Assembly (NCBI GenBank): GCA_050302175.1
Contig: JBNLAN010000006.1
Coordinates: 1-48,715, forward strand
DNA from: JBNLAN01 sp050302175
GTDB lineage: Bacteria; Pseudomonadota; Zetaproteobacteria; Mariprofundales; Mariprofundaceae
Direction of reading: 5' to 3'
DNA: 48,715 nucleotides
The notes under the pieces are model-generated. The model was not told the DNA's origin and searched no databases. It was given only the letters and a program-made list of their open reading frames with translations. This document shows positions 14,355 through 23,679 of the stretch, piece after piece. The translations under genes and the position numbers were made by a program. The stretch's first letter is position 1; each line of letters opens with the position of its first letter.

Positions 14355-16298
14355 ATGCAACTGATAAAGATTCTTGCCGCAGTACTGGTGTTTGTGTTGC
14401 TGGGAGGTGGCGTCGTTTATTTTGTGGTATCCGACGTGGAGTACGGAGCGACGGGGGCAAAAACAGTAGAGATGGGCAGGCTCGCCTATCAGGAAGGGCG
14501 CTTCGAGGATGCGCATAAGTGGTTCTCACAAGCGGCACGCAAGGATGAGCCTGAAGCCCAGTATCAGTTGGGCACGCTTTATCACAACGGCCAGGGTGTG
14601 GATCGTGATGATGGTGAAGCGGCACGCTGGTTCAGGGCAGCGGCACGGCAAGGCCATGTGAATGCCAAATTTGAGCTGGCAAAATTACTGGAGAGTGGCC
14701 GGGGTGTACCGAAGGATGAGGCCGAGGCGCTCAAATGGTATATGCAGGCTGCTCAGCGCGGAAATTCTGAGTCCCAATACAAGGTTGCGGTGTTTGCCTC
14801 CGAAGGCAAAGGCATGGAGCAGGATTTTGATATGGCACTGGATTGGGCGCTCAAGGCCAGGGAAAGCAACTTCAAGGATGCGGAGGTGTTTTTTCTGTCG
14901 CTGATAAGCCGTATACGTACAGAAGCGACGGACGGAAACCTGAAAGTACAGCATCTGCTTGGGCGGATGTATCTGGATGGGCGCGGTGTAGAGGCCAATG
15001 AGAAGCTCGGACGCATGTGGCTGGAAACAGCCGCCAGCCGCAATCATGTCGAATCACAATATTATCTGGCGGAGTATTACGATCAGCATCTGGATGTTCC
15101 GGGAAACGAGAGGCATGCCGCCAAATGGTATGCCACAGCGGCCAGCCAGGGGCATGTCGAGGCGATGAGTCGGATTGGGACAATGTATTCATTGGGCCGT
15201 GGCGTGCAGCGGGATGATGCCAAGGCGCTGGGATGGTTAAAGAAGGCTGCTGAGGCCGGAGATGCGCAAGCGCAACTGAATCTGGGCATTATGTACGCCG
15301 AAGGGCACGGCGTGGAGCAGGATGATGCCAAGGCCGTAGAATGGTTCGCCAAATCGGCAGAAAAGGCGGAGAAGGCGCGTGTTAATCTTGGCACCATGGC
15401 AGCATTGAACCGTTATCCCGGAGCAAAGGGCATGAAGACGGCTGTGCTCTGGTGGCATAAAGCGGATCAGGATGTCAAAGCACAATTCAATATGGGGCTG
15501 ATCTATGCGCGCGGCATCGGGGTGGTGCCGGATGATGCGGCAGCGGCCAAGTGGTTGCATAAGGCGGATAAGGGCGGCAACGCCAAGGCGGCGATGCTGC
15601 TTGGGATATCCTATGACTTGGGTTACGGAGTTGGTCAGAACGAAACAGAGGCACTTAAGTGGTACAAGAAGGCTGCCGAACTGGGCAATGTCGATGCACA
15701 GTTTAATGTCGCGATGATGCACTATACCGGGCGGGGCGTGAAACAGGATTATGAAAAGGCCTTTGAACTCTTCGAACAACTGGCCGGGAAGGATCCGAAT
15801 GTACAAAACATCATCGGCAATATGTATCAGGAGGGGCAGGGCGTGCCCTATAGTATACAAAATGCTGTGGCTTGGTATAAAAGGGCGGCTGATAATGGGT
15901 ATCCGCTGGCTATGCTGAATCTCGGCAATGCCTATCGTAAGGGTGATGGTTTGCCGCAGAGCGATGCTGAAGCGCTTAAATGGTATCGAAGAGCAGCCGA
16001 ACTCAATTACCCGCCCGCGCAGAATGCCATGGGCTATATGTATACGCATGGCAGGGCGGTGAAGAAGGATATTCCAACCGCGCGCGAATGGTATGAGAAA
16101 GCGGCTGCGGGCGGACTGCATATTGCCAGGCAGAACCTGGCCCAGCTTAAGGGCGATGCAGGCAAGCAATCATTGATCTCGGTGGCGATGGAGCAGAGTG
16201 GTTCGAGCGAGAAGGGGACCCGCACAGCCATGTTGCAGGATAAGGATATCAAGCTTGCTGACTGGCTCGACTACTATCGCAAGCCGCAAATGCGCTGA
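14355..16298 (+). CDS. membrane-anchored Sel1-repeat protein
   Basis: 647 residues from ATG 14355 with AGGAG 7 nt upstream; an in-frame start at 14298 lies inside ubiD. N-terminal signal anchor (LAAVLVFVLLGGGVVYFVV), then about fifteen Sel1-like repeats of about 36 residues (consensus A..WY.KAA..G...AQ..LG.MY..G.GV..D...A) to near the C-terminus. Such solenoids act as protein-protein scaffolds, probably in the periplasm. Two central repeats (around MAALNRYPGAKGMKTAVLWW) diverge. Possible last gene of the mla-type operon. Confidence 0.9.
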   Translation: MQLIKILAAVLVFVLLGGGVVYFVVSDVEYGATGAKTVEMGRLAYQEGRFEDAHKWFSQAARKDEPEAQYQLGTLYHNGQGVDRDDGEAARWFRAAARQGHVNAKFELAKLLESGRGVPKDEAEALKWYMQAAQRGNSESQYKVAVFASEGKGMEQDFDMALDWALKARESNFKDAEVFFLSLISRIRTEATDGNLKVQHLLGRMYLDGRGVEANEKLGRMWLETAASRNHVESQYYLAEYYDQHLDVPGNERHAAKWYATAASQGHVEAMSRIGTMYSLGRGVQRDDAKALGWLKKAAEAGDAQAQLNLGIMYAEGHGVEQDDAKAVEWFAKSAEKAEKARVNLGTMAALNRYPGAKGMKTAVLWWHKADQDVKAQFNMGLIYARGIGVVPDDAAAAKWLHKADKGGNAKAAMLLGISYDLGYGVGQNETEALKWYKKAAELGNVDAQFNVAMMHYTGRGVKQDYEKAFELFEQLAGKDPNVQNIIGNMYQEGQGVPYSIQNAVAWYKRAADNGYPLAMLNLGNAYRKGDGLPQSDAEALKWYRRAAELNYPPAQNAMGYMYTHGRAVKKDIPTAREWYEKAAAGGLHIARQNLAQLKGDAGKQSLISVAMEQSGSSEKGTRTAMLQDKDIKLADWLDYYRKPQMR

Positions 16299-16356
16299 TT
16301 ATCGTCTACTGTAAATTTTTCTGGATTCGTTTTTTCATTGCTGTAGTTTTTCGCCC

Positions 16357-16552
16357 TGCTTTGGGTGCTTCCGCGCAGATTTTCTGCCGGAGGTGAAACG
16401 GGAAACCGGTGCGGTCGATTGTTGAAGTCAATTGATCAATTCCGGTGCAGCCCCCGCTACTGTAGGCCTGACAAAGCTGTCTGGAACGCCACTGGTTCGA
16501 TACCGGGAAGGCTAGATAGCTGAGGATGAAGGCAAGCCAGGAGACCGGCCCG
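16357..16552 (+). promoter_or_regulatory. cobalamin riboswitch
   Basis: Hallmarks in order: GGGAAACCGGTGCG (16400-16413), CCGGTGCAGCCCCCGCTACTGT (16442-16463, conserved core), GCCACTGG and ACCGGGAAGGC, and the B12 box AGCCAGGAGACCGGCC (16535-16550). Binds adenosyl- or other cobalamin and represses the operon that begins with btuB 160 nt downstream. No clear terminator is visible between aptamer and btuB, so control may be at translation or through an expression platform I cannot resolve. Ends are approximate. Confidence 0.95.
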
Positions 16553-16711
16553 ATGCGAGAAATCTACGGATTTCAACTCGGATTGGGTCTCGGTGGGAGG
16601 CTGGTCGCGGATTCCATCCCTCTCTCGATGATTTCCGACAACCAGGGTTCCTTCCCTTCGATGCCCGGTCCGCAATCAATAAATTGCGCGGCGGGCGCGG
16701 AAGGAACAACA

Positions 16712-18622
16712 ATGAAATTAAAATTCAGATCAATTATTTTGGCAGCGGCGCTGGTGCCGATGACAGCCGCGGCTCAACAGGAGCTGGGGAACATCAATGT
16801 GACGGCACAGGGTGTACAGGCTTCGAGTCTCTCTTCTCCGAAGAGTGTAACAATCATCGACAGGGCGACGATCGAATCGAGCCATGCAACCTTTGTAACG
16901 GATCTGTTGAAAGGGCAATCCGGATTACTGATTCGGGATACCAGCAGCAATGGTTCGAGTAGCAAGGTCGATATTGGCGGTTTCGGCGAGACTGCTCACA
17001 GCAATGTGGTGGTGATGATCGACGGGCGCCGGGTCAACAGTCCCGACCTTTCGGGTGTCGACTGGACCCAGATCCCGGTCGAGCAGATCGAACGTATCGA
17101 GATCATTCATGGTACCGCTTCGGTTCTCTACGGTAACGGTGCCGTGGGCGGCGTGATCAACATTATTACACGTATTCCGGAAGCGGGCGGAAACATCCGT
17201 ATTGGTGGCGGCAGTTTTGGCTCGTCCGATGGGGCGATTCGCGTTGGTGCCGATTCCGGCAAAACACGGATGGAGCTGAATTTTTCCGGTAAAAAGACCA
17301 ATGGTTATCGCGACAACTCCAGATATGAGAGTTTCGATGGCGGTGTGCGAGCGGAGATGGACATAACTGAAAAGGTGAGCCTGCGCATCAGTGGCAATCA
17401 CCATACCGACCGGGCCGGGTTGCCGGGAGCCTTGACCGCGGCAGAGGCGGCTGCCAATCCCAAACAGACGAAGAAGCCGAATGACTGGGGCAAGACGACG
17501 GATAGCTTTGTCGATACCGGCATGTCGGTCGCCTACGACTCCGGCATCGAACTGGACGTGGCAGCAGGTTTCCGCAAACGCGATACCTCGTCGGCATTCT
17601 ATTTCCCTGCACCCTTTCCTGTCAGCAGTACACTGCGTACACGTACATTGCGTCCGAAGTTCTCCTACAGCAACTCAGGTGCTGTCTCGACCATAATCCT
17701 GGTCGGCTCCGAATTCGAGTGGAGCGATGGGCAGGTCTCGAGTTTCGATTATCAGCGGGATCGTCGCGGACTGTACGGTATGGTCAATCTCGGTTTCATG
17801 GATGACCGGGTGCATCTCTCGGCCGGATACCGGCATGAAACGATGGATGATGCCTTCGGTGTCGGAGGTGCGACGACGATCTCGAACAACAAAAATGCAT
17901 GGGAAGCGGGTGGTGCGTTCGATCTGGGCGGCGGCTTCCAGGTGAAGGGCGAATATGCGCACTCCCTGCGCCTGCCAGCACTGGATGAGCGCTATACGGC
18001 GGCGATCCCGGCATGGGCGATTCCCGCTTCGCTCAACACGGCATTGCTGCCGCAGACCGGTAACCATGTGAATGCTTCGATTGCCTGGACGGCGGATGAT
18101 ATTCATGCCGAAGTGGCCTTCTCTCGGGCCGATATCACCAACGAGATATTCTACAATCCGGCAACCTTCGCCAATGAGAACTACACTAGCAAAACCCGGC
18201 ATGATGTTTTCAGGGTCGCTGCCGGTTGGGATATCAATGAGTGGGCCAAACTTTCTGCCAACTACACGCAGACCAAAGCAACCTTTCGCGGCGGCAGCTA
18301 CAATGGCAACCGTGTGCCCGCCGTGGCCGACAGCACCTTTGGTGCGTCATGGAAGGCCGAGTGGTTCGAGGGCGCCAGCACGCAACTGAATGTTGCCTAT
18401 GTCGGCTCCTCCTATTTTGTCAGCGACCAGGCCAACGCAAACGCTAAACTCGCCGCTTACACCGTCTGGGATGTGGTGGCGAACTATCGGCTGAAGGCGT
18501 GGGAGCTGTTTGCACGGATCGATAACCTGACGAATGAACACTACGCGACCTATGGCGCCTACACCTCGGTCTATCCGGCAGCTGCGATGCAGCTTCGCGC
18601 CGGAGCAAGTTATCGTTTCTAA
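16712..18622 (+). CDS. btuB: TonB-dependent outer-membrane cobalamin receptor
   Basis: 636 residues from ATG 16712 with AAGGA upstream; a longer frame starting inside the riboswitch is rejected. Signal peptide to about AAAQQ, a TonB-box-like INVTAQG, plug domain (VTIIDRATIESS, IDGRRVNSPDLSGVDWTQIPVEQIERIEIIHGTASVLYGNGAVGGVINIIT) and a 22-strand-type barrel ending LFARIDNLTNEHYATYGAY...LRAGASYRF with terminal Phe. The riboswitch and the Btu/Cob genes that follow make cobalamin or corrinoid the likely substrate. Confidence 0.94.
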   Translation: MKLKFRSIILAAALVPMTAAAQQELGNINVTAQGVQASSLSSPKSVTIIDRATIESSHATFVTDLLKGQSGLLIRDTSSNGSSSKVDIGGFGETAHSNVVVMIDGRRVNSPDLSGVDWTQIPVEQIERIEIIHGTASVLYGNGAVGGVINIITRIPEAGGNIRIGGGSFGSSDGAIRVGADSGKTRMELNFSGKKTNGYRDNSRYESFDGGVRAEMDITEKVSLRISGNHHTDRAGLPGALTAAEAAANPKQTKKPNDWGKTTDSFVDTGMSVAYDSGIELDVAAGFRKRDTSSAFYFPAPFPVSSTLRTRTLRPKFSYSNSGAVSTIILVGSEFEWSDGQVSSFDYQRDRRGLYGMVNLGFMDDRVHLSAGYRHETMDDAFGVGGATTISNNKNAWEAGGAFDLGGGFQVKGEYAHSLRLPALDERYTAAIPAWAIPASLNTALLPQTGNHVNASIAWTADDIHAEVAFSRADITNEIFYNPATFANENYTSKTRHDVFRVAAGWDINEWAKLSANYTQTKATFRGGSYNGNRVPAVADSTFGASWKAEWFEGASTQLNVAYVGSSYFVSDQANANAKLAAYTVWDVVANYRLKAWELFARIDNLTNEHYATYGAYTSVYPAAAMQLRAGASYRF

Positions 18623-18629
18623 GCAGGGA

Positions 18630-19226
18630 ATGTTGTGGCCATGGGTGGCGGCATCTGTCGCCATCCATGGCCTCGTTTTATGGCCGGGACTAGTTGAGAA
18701 ACCAGTCCCGGCAGGCGGCGAACGTGTTGTCGAGATCGCACTGAGTGCGGATCGTTCCGGAATGTCGCAGCCGGTAGCGAGGCGGCCAGAGAAAGAGGTC
18801 GCGAGTCATAACGCATCCTCCCCGCACACGGAGAGGCAGCAGGTTCAACAAAGCGAAAGGCCTGCGGAAGAGCAGGTGATTGAAGCGGAAATGACATCGG
18901 CGGCTGCTACTAAAGCTGTTTCTCAGGAGGCGTTGGTTAGCGATGTGTCGGAAAGCGAACTGGCGAAACGTGAGTCCCTCGTGCGCAACCATCTGGAGCA
19001 ATTTAAGTATTACCCCGCCTCGGCCAGAAGACGTGGCATCACCGGTGAGGTGGAGGTGGCTTTCGAGCTGGGCGCCAGTGGGCGCGCCAATATGCTGAAA
19101 ATCCTGACGGCATCCGGTTACAGAGTGCTCGATGATGCGGCGCTGGATGCGGTAAGGCGGGCGGTTCCCTTCCCGGTCGAGAGCGGCAAGTTTCATTTCA
19201 GGCTCTTTTTCCGAACCTCATCATGA
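18630..19226 (+). CDS. tonB: TonB-family energy transducer
   Basis: 198 residues from ATG 18630, 7 nt after the btuB stop; the in-frame extension upstream lies within btuB. N-terminal membrane anchor (MLWPWVAASVAIHGLVLWPG), a periplasmic linker that is Glu/Gln/Ala-rich rather than the usual Pro-rich, and a TonB C-terminal domain (YYPASARRRGITGEVEVAFELGASGRANMLKILTASGYRVLDDAALDAVRRAVPFP). It probably energises BtuB with ExbB/ExbD encoded elsewhere. ATGA overlap with btuF. Confidence 0.88.
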   Translation: MLWPWVAASVAIHGLVLWPGLVEKPVPAGGERVVEIALSADRSGMSQPVARRPEKEVASHNASSPHTERQQVQQSERPAEEQVIEAEMTSAAATKAVSQEALVSDVSESELAKRESLVRNHLEQFKYYPASARRRGITGEVEVAFELGASGRANMLKILTASGYRVLDDAALDAVRRAVPFPVESGKFHFRLFFRTSS

Positions 19227-20023
19227 GGCTATTTTGGCTGTTGCTCTCGTTTTTTCTGGCCTCTTTGCCTGCAACGGCGGCCGAGCGAATTCTGGCGTTG
19301 ACCCCGCACGCTTGCGAGATGCTTTATGCGATCGGGGCGGGGGAGCAGATGGTCGGGGCAGGCTCCGCTTGCGACTATCCTCTGGAAGCCACAAAACAGC
19401 CCCGGGTTGGCAGCCATGAGCGGATCAATATAGAAGCGGCACTTCGTCTCCATCCCGACCTGGTGGTTGTGATGAGCCGGAGTGTTGCCGGTATCGATCA
19501 GCTGGAGGCGATGGGTATCGCCGTTGTGGTCTCCGATCCGAAAAGTTTCGAAGCGATTTTCGCCGATATGCGGAAGCTGGGAGAGCTGACCGGCCATGCC
19601 GCTGAGGCTGTGTCGGTGGTTAATCATCTGCAAAAGCGGCTGCAAAAGGTACGTGCTTCGAGAAAGGGTGAAATTCCGCTCTTTTACGAGGTGTGGCGCG
19701 ATCCGCTCATCACGGTTGGCGGCGCCAGTTTTATGAACACGTTGATTCATGAAGCCGGCGGCAAAAATCTCTTTGCCGATGTTCCGCTGACCGCACCACA
19801 TGTCAGTGTCGAATCGGTGATCCGCGCCAAGCCGCAGGTGATCGTCCTGCCGTCGAAAGGGAGCGATCTTAAGGAGCGGCAACAGTTCTGGGAGTCCTGG
19901 CTTGGCAAGGGTTCGGTGCGCTTCGTTACCATCGATCCCGATCTGCTGAGTCGACCCGGACCGCGGTTGATTGATGGACTGGAGCAGTTGCAGCGTGCTC
20001 TCTATCAACAGGCGATGCCATGA
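19223..20023 (+). CDS. btuF: periplasmic cobalamin-binding protein
   Basis: 266 residues, Sec signal peptide (LFWLLLSFFLASLPATAA). Class III binding-protein fold: ERILALTPHACEMLYAIGAGEQMVGAGSACDYP, VGSHERINIEAALRLHPDLVVVMS, a long central helix, then VWRDPLITVGGASFMNTLIHEAGGKNLF and a final RPGPRLIDGLEQL. Delivers corrinoid to BtuCD. Translationally coupled to tonB and cobQ by 4-nt overlaps. Confidence 0.9.
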   Translation: MRLFWLLLSFFLASLPATAAERILALTPHACEMLYAIGAGEQMVGAGSACDYPLEATKQPRVGSHERINIEAALRLHPDLVVVMSRSVAGIDQLEAMGIAVVVSDPKSFEAIFADMRKLGELTGHAAEAVSVVNHLQKRLQKVRASRKGEIPLFYEVWRDPLITVGGASFMNTLIHEAGGKNLFADVPLTAPHVSVESVIRAKPQVIVLPSKGSDLKERQQFWESWLGKGSVRFVTIDPDLLSRPGPRLIDGLEQLQRALYQQAMP

Positions 20024-21465
20024 ATGCGTTGATGATTCAGGGTACTGCTTCGGGCGTCGGTAAATCGGTGCTGGTGGCAGGTCTGTGCAGGCTCTTGGCG
20101 CGCAACGGCGTGCGTGTGGCGCCGTTCAAGCCGCAGAACATGAGCAACAATGCGGCGGTCACTGTCGATGGCGGTGAGATCGGCCGGGCGCAAGCACTTC
20201 AGGCTTTCGCATGCGGTATCGAGCCGACGGTGCATATGAATCCGGTGCTGCTGAAGCCCGAGGCGGACTGTACCTCGCAGCTGGTAGTGCGCGGCAAGGT
20301 GGTCGGCAAACTCGAATCTCAGAATTTTCGCAAGGATCGGCAGCAATGGCTCTCCACGGTACTGGAGTCGTTCGAACTGCTGCGCTCGCAATATGAGGTG
20401 GTGCTGGTGGAGGGGGCGGGATCGCCTGCCGAACCGAATCTGCGGGAGGGAGACATCGCCAACATGGGCTTCGCCGAGGCGGCGGATGTCCCCATCTGGC
20501 TGGTCGGGGACATTGATCGTGGCGGCGTCTTTGCCGCACTCACCGGCACGCTCAATATCTTTTCAGTGAGTGAGAAACAGCGTGTCGAGGCGCTGCTGAT
20601 CAACCGGTTTCGCGGTTATCTCGCCCTGCTCGATGATGGCCTGACATGGCTTGTGGAGCAGAGCGGCAAGCCGGTGGCCGGTGTTATCCCGTGGCTGCCA
20701 CTGGAGCTGCCGGAAGAGGATGCCCCTTATCGATTGGGGCAGGCGATAGCCCATCAGGGCAGTGCGCTCGATATCGCCGTGATCATCTACCCCAGAGCCA
20801 GCAACCTGGATGACCTCGATCCGCTGGCGGCCGAGGATGGGTTGTCGTTGCGGCTGGTGAACCGTCCTGAGCAGTTGCAGCCTGCCGACCTCGTCATTCT
20901 GCCCGGCTCCAAGCATGTGGCCGCCGATCTGGTGTGGCTGCGCGAGCAGGGATTTGAAGCTGCGCTACAAAAACATCTGCGTTATGGCGGAAAAATCCTC
21001 GGTATTTGCGGCGGTATGCAGATGCTGGGCGAAGCGATTATCGATGAGGCGGGTGTCGAATCATGCGAACCGGTTTCGGGACTGGGGCACCTCGGTTTCA
21101 CGACCCGCATGCAGCCGGAGAAGACGTTGAAGCGTGTTGCGGCCACCGCCTGCTGGCCGCAAGCGGTGCCGGTCAGCGGCTACGAGATTCACTATGGCGA
21201 TGATTCGCCGGATGTTTCACTCTTTCCCTTCTCGCACCGTTCGGACGATGGACAGGTGTGGGGTACCTATCTGCACGGGCTCTTCTCCGGCGGCGAATTT
21301 CGCCATGCATGGCTAAGAGCGATGGGGGTCGATGGTGAGAGTGATTGTGAGAGAGCTATGGATCATGAGGCGCGGGTGATGGCATCGCTTGATCTGCTGG
21401 CCGATGCGCTGGAGCAGGCGATTGCCCCAGAACTGTTAGCGCCGCTTTTGGAGCATGCAGGATGA
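20020..21465 (+). CDS. cobQ: adenosylcobyric acid synthase (glutamine-hydrolysing)
   Basis: 481 residues. Amidates four side chains of adenosylcobyrinic acid a,c-diamide. N-terminal P-loop domain (IQGTASGVGKSVLVAGLCRLLARNGVRVAPFKPQNMSNNA; EGAGSPAEPNLREGDIANMGFAEAADVPIWLVGDIDRGGVFA), C-terminal triad-type glutaminase domain with Cys in GICGGMQMLG and His in GTYLHGLFSGG. Sandwiched between transport genes, which suggests salvage of incomplete corrinoids. cobB/cbiA, cbiB, cobU, cobS and cobT are not in the window. Confidence 0.95.
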   Translation: MNALMIQGTASGVGKSVLVAGLCRLLARNGVRVAPFKPQNMSNNAAVTVDGGEIGRAQALQAFACGIEPTVHMNPVLLKPEADCTSQLVVRGKVVGKLESQNFRKDRQQWLSTVLESFELLRSQYEVVLVEGAGSPAEPNLREGDIANMGFAEAADVPIWLVGDIDRGGVFAALTGTLNIFSVSEKQRVEALLINRFRGYLALLDDGLTWLVEQSGKPVAGVIPWLPLELPEEDAPYRLGQAIAHQGSALDIAVIIYPRASNLDDLDPLAAEDGLSLRLVNRPEQLQPADLVILPGSKHVAADLVWLREQGFEAALQKHLRYGGKILGICGGMQMLGEAIIDEAGVESCEPVSGLGHLGFTTRMQPEKTLKRVAATACWPQAVPVSGYEIHYGDDSPDVSLFPFSHRSDDGQVWGTYLHGLFSGGEFRHAWLRAMGVDGESDCERAMDHEARVMASLDLLADALEQAIAPELLAPLLEHAG

Positions 21466-22409
21466 CGATGGCGCGCTGGGCACTTTTGGCCGCTGCGGTT
21501 GCCATCTGCCTGGTCGTTGGGTTGGCAGCGGGCGAGGTGTGGATCAATCCGCTGGCCCATTTGGGCGGCGGCGATGCGCTGGACTCGACGATTCTCTGGG
21601 AGCTGCGCTTTCCAAGGCTGCTAACCGCCTTCGCTGTCGGTGGCCTGCTGGCGCTGGCCGGTGCCTGGTTTCAGGTGCTATTGGGCAATCCGCTGGCCGA
21701 GCCCTACGTGCTGGGTGTGGCCGGTTCCGCCTCGGCCGGTGCCGTGAGCGGATTGATGTTTTTTCCCGATTCGGCTGTGGTGATGAGCATCGGCGCCTTC
21801 GGCGGGGCATGGATCGGCATCGTGGCGGTGATGTTCTTTGCCCATCTCGGCCCGAACCGTATGCTGCTGGCGGGCGTGGTGCTGGCCGCCTTCTGGGCTG
21901 CCGTGCTGGCGTTGCTTCTGGCGCTGCTCTCCGAGCAGGGGCTGTTCCGCGCCTTCTCGTGGATGATGGGCGATCTCTCCCACTCCGATCTTCCGCCTCC
22001 TCTTCTGCTGCCGGTCTGGGGGGGTGCACTGGCCTGCGGCCTGTTTCTCTCCGCTTCGCTGGACAAGCTGCTGCTCGGCGAACGCCATGCCGAGGCGCTG
22101 GGTGTAGATGTAAAAAGGTTGCGCAGGCGCCTGCTGTGGCTCGCCTCGGCGGTGACGGCACTGGCAGTGACGGCAGCAGGCACCATCGGCTTTGTCGGTC
22201 TGGTGATCCCGCATCTGATGCGATTGATCTTCGGTTCGCTGCACCGCGCCGTGCTGCCCGCCTCGGCCATCGGCGGTGGTCTGCTGCTGGTGCTGGCCGA
22301 TTCGGCGGCGCGCACGATCATTGCTCCTGCCGAGCTGCCGGTCGGCATCCTCACCGCCATCATCGGTGTGCCGGTGTTCCTCTTTCTGCTGTTGAGGCGG
22401 AGCCGGTGA
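21462..22409 (+). CDS. btuC: cobalamin ABC transporter permease
   Basis: 315 residues, FecCD family with about nine to ten membrane helices. Motifs: LRFPRLLTAFAVGGLLALAGAWFQVLLGNPLAEPYVLGVAGSAS, MLLAGVVLAAFWAAV, FSWMMGDL, AEALGVDVKRLRRRLLWLAS, GTIGFVGLVIPHLMRLIFGSLHRAVLPASAIGGGLLLVLADSAAR, and ELPVGILTAIIGVPVFLFLL. ATGA overlap with cobQ and GTGA overlap with btuD. Confidence 0.95.
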   Translation: MTMARWALLAAAVAICLVVGLAAGEVWINPLAHLGGGDALDSTILWELRFPRLLTAFAVGGLLALAGAWFQVLLGNPLAEPYVLGVAGSASAGAVSGLMFFPDSAVVMSIGAFGGAWIGIVAVMFFAHLGPNRMLLAGVVLAAFWAAVLALLLALLSEQGLFRAFSWMMGDLSHSDLPPPLLLPVWGGALACGLFLSASLDKLLLGERHAEALGVDVKRLRRRLLWLASAVTALAVTAAGTIGFVGLVIPHLMRLIFGSLHRAVLPASAIGGGLLLVLADSAARTIIAPAELPVGILTAIIGVPVFLFLLLRRSR

Positions 22410-23146
22410 GTGGTGTGATGAAACTCTCCGGCCTCTCCGTCGATCGCGGTGGGCGCAATCTTCTATCCTCGCTGGATTGCGAGTTTTGTGCCGGTGAGGT
22501 GACGGTGGTGCTCGGGCCGAACGGGGCTGGAAAATCGAGCCTGCTGTTGGCGCTGGCCGGATTGATTCCGGCGGGCGGAGAGGTTGAACTGTCCGGCAGG
22601 GCGCTGGCCGATTACGGTCGTGATGAGCTAAGCCGCAGCGTGGCATGGCAGGGCGAGCTGCCGCCCACCGAGTTCGGGCTGACGGTTCGCCAGCGTCTCG
22701 AACTGGCTGCGGGCGAAACGACGGATGCAATTGAGTCCGCGACAGCCACCATGGATATTGCACCGCTGTTGCAAAGGCCCCTTGGCGAGCTCTCCAGCGG
22801 TGAGCGCCAAAGGGTGGAGATCGCTGCGCTGATGGTTCGCGACTGTCCGCTCTGGCTGCTGGATGAACCGACGGCGCACCTCGACCTGAATCATCAGATG
22901 GCGCTGCTGAGGATGATGCGCGAAGAGGTGGCGAAAGGACGCGCTATCGTCACCGTGCTGCACGATCTGCAGCAGGCCATGGCGGTGGCGGATTCCGTGG
23001 TGCTGCTCGATGGGCGCGGCAGTGCAGAGTCCGGAGAGGCTGCCGGGTTGCTAACCGCCGAGCGCCTCGGCAGCCTGTTTCAGGTGAATATCCGATCCTT
23101 ATCCGACCATGGGGTAACCGCGTTGTTGCCCGACTTCCGTTTGTGA
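22406..23146 (+). CDS. btuD: cobalamin ABC transporter ATPase
   Basis: About 246 residues from the GTG at 22406 that overlaps the btuC stop and has GAGG about 9 nt upstream; ATG 22418 is the alternative. Walker A GPNGAGKSS, Q-loop WQGELPPTEFGLTVRQRLEL, signature LSSGERQRVEIAALM, Walker B LWLLDEPTAHLD, H-loop VLHDLQQAM all intact. Pairs with BtuC. GTGA overlap with cobO. Confidence 0.93.
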   Translation: MSGVMKLSGLSVDRGGRNLLSSLDCEFCAGEVTVVLGPNGAGKSSLLLALAGLIPAGGEVELSGRALADYGRDELSRSVAWQGELPPTEFGLTVRQRLELAAGETTDAIESATATMDIAPLLQRPLGELSSGERQRVEIAALMVRDCPLWLLDEPTAHLDLNHQMALLRMMREEVAKGRAIVTVLHDLQQAMAVADSVVLLDGRGSAESGEAAGLLTAERLGSLFQVNIRSLSDHGVTALLPDFRL

Positions 23147-23679
23147 AATCGAGAGATAAGCGGCAAGGGGTGATCGTCGTAAATACCGGCGAGGGCAAGG
23201 GCAAATCCTCCTCGGCCTTCGGCATGGTCTTCCGTGCGGCGGGTTGGGGCATGAAGGTCTGCGTCATCCAGTTCATCAAAGGCAAATGGCAGACGGGCGA
23301 ACAGAAGGCAGCGGAGCGCTTCGACAATATCGAGTGGCATGCGCTCGGCGACGGCTTCACCTGGAATACGAACAATCCTGAACAGGATATCGCCACCAGC
23401 CGCGAGATCTGGGAGCTGTGCAAAGCGAAGCTGCGCTCGCAGGAGTTTGATATGGTGGTGTTTGATGAGATCAACTACGTGACCGGCTACGGCTGGATTT
23501 CGGGCGAAGAGATCGCATCATTCCTTCGCGAAGAGCGGCCTGCGTGGATGCATGTCATCATGACCGGGCGTAATGCTGCGCCCGAAGTGATCGAGGTTGC
23601 ACATACCGTGACCGAAATGAGCAAGGTGAAGCACGCCTTTGATATGGGTATCAAGGCGGTACAGGGAGTTGAGTTTTGA
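23143..23679 (+). CDS. cobO: cob(I)yrinic acid a,c-diamide adenosyltransferase
   Basis: 178 residues from GTG coupled to btuD. CobO/BtuR family: P-loop VNTGEGKGKSSSAFG, KVCVIQFIKGKWQTGEQKA, DMVVFDEINYVTGYGWISGEE, HVIMTGRNAAPEVIEVAHTVTEMSKVKHAFDMGIKAVQGVEF. Adds the 5'-deoxyadenosyl group from ATP to reduced corrinoid before CobQ acts. Confidence 0.95.
   Translation: MKSRDKRQGVIVVNTGEGKGKSSSAFGMVFRAAGWGMKVCVIQFIKGKWQTGEQKAAERFDNIEWHALGDGFTWNTNNPEQDIATSREIWELCKAKLRSQEFDMVVFDEINYVTGYGWISGEEIASFLREERPAWMHVIMTGRNAAPEVIEVAHTVTEMSKVKHAFDMGIKAVQGVEF

Noticed and set aside
16526..16711. N-terminal extension of btuB into the riboswitch
   Set aside because: The real signal peptide starts at 16712 after a proper AAGGA site; upstream residues are riboswitch sequence.
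21455..23146. A single 563-codon open frame that spans btuC and btuD
   Set aside because: Its first two thirds are read in the wrong frame of btuC (Arg/Gly/Cys-rich nonsense); only the end is the real btuD.
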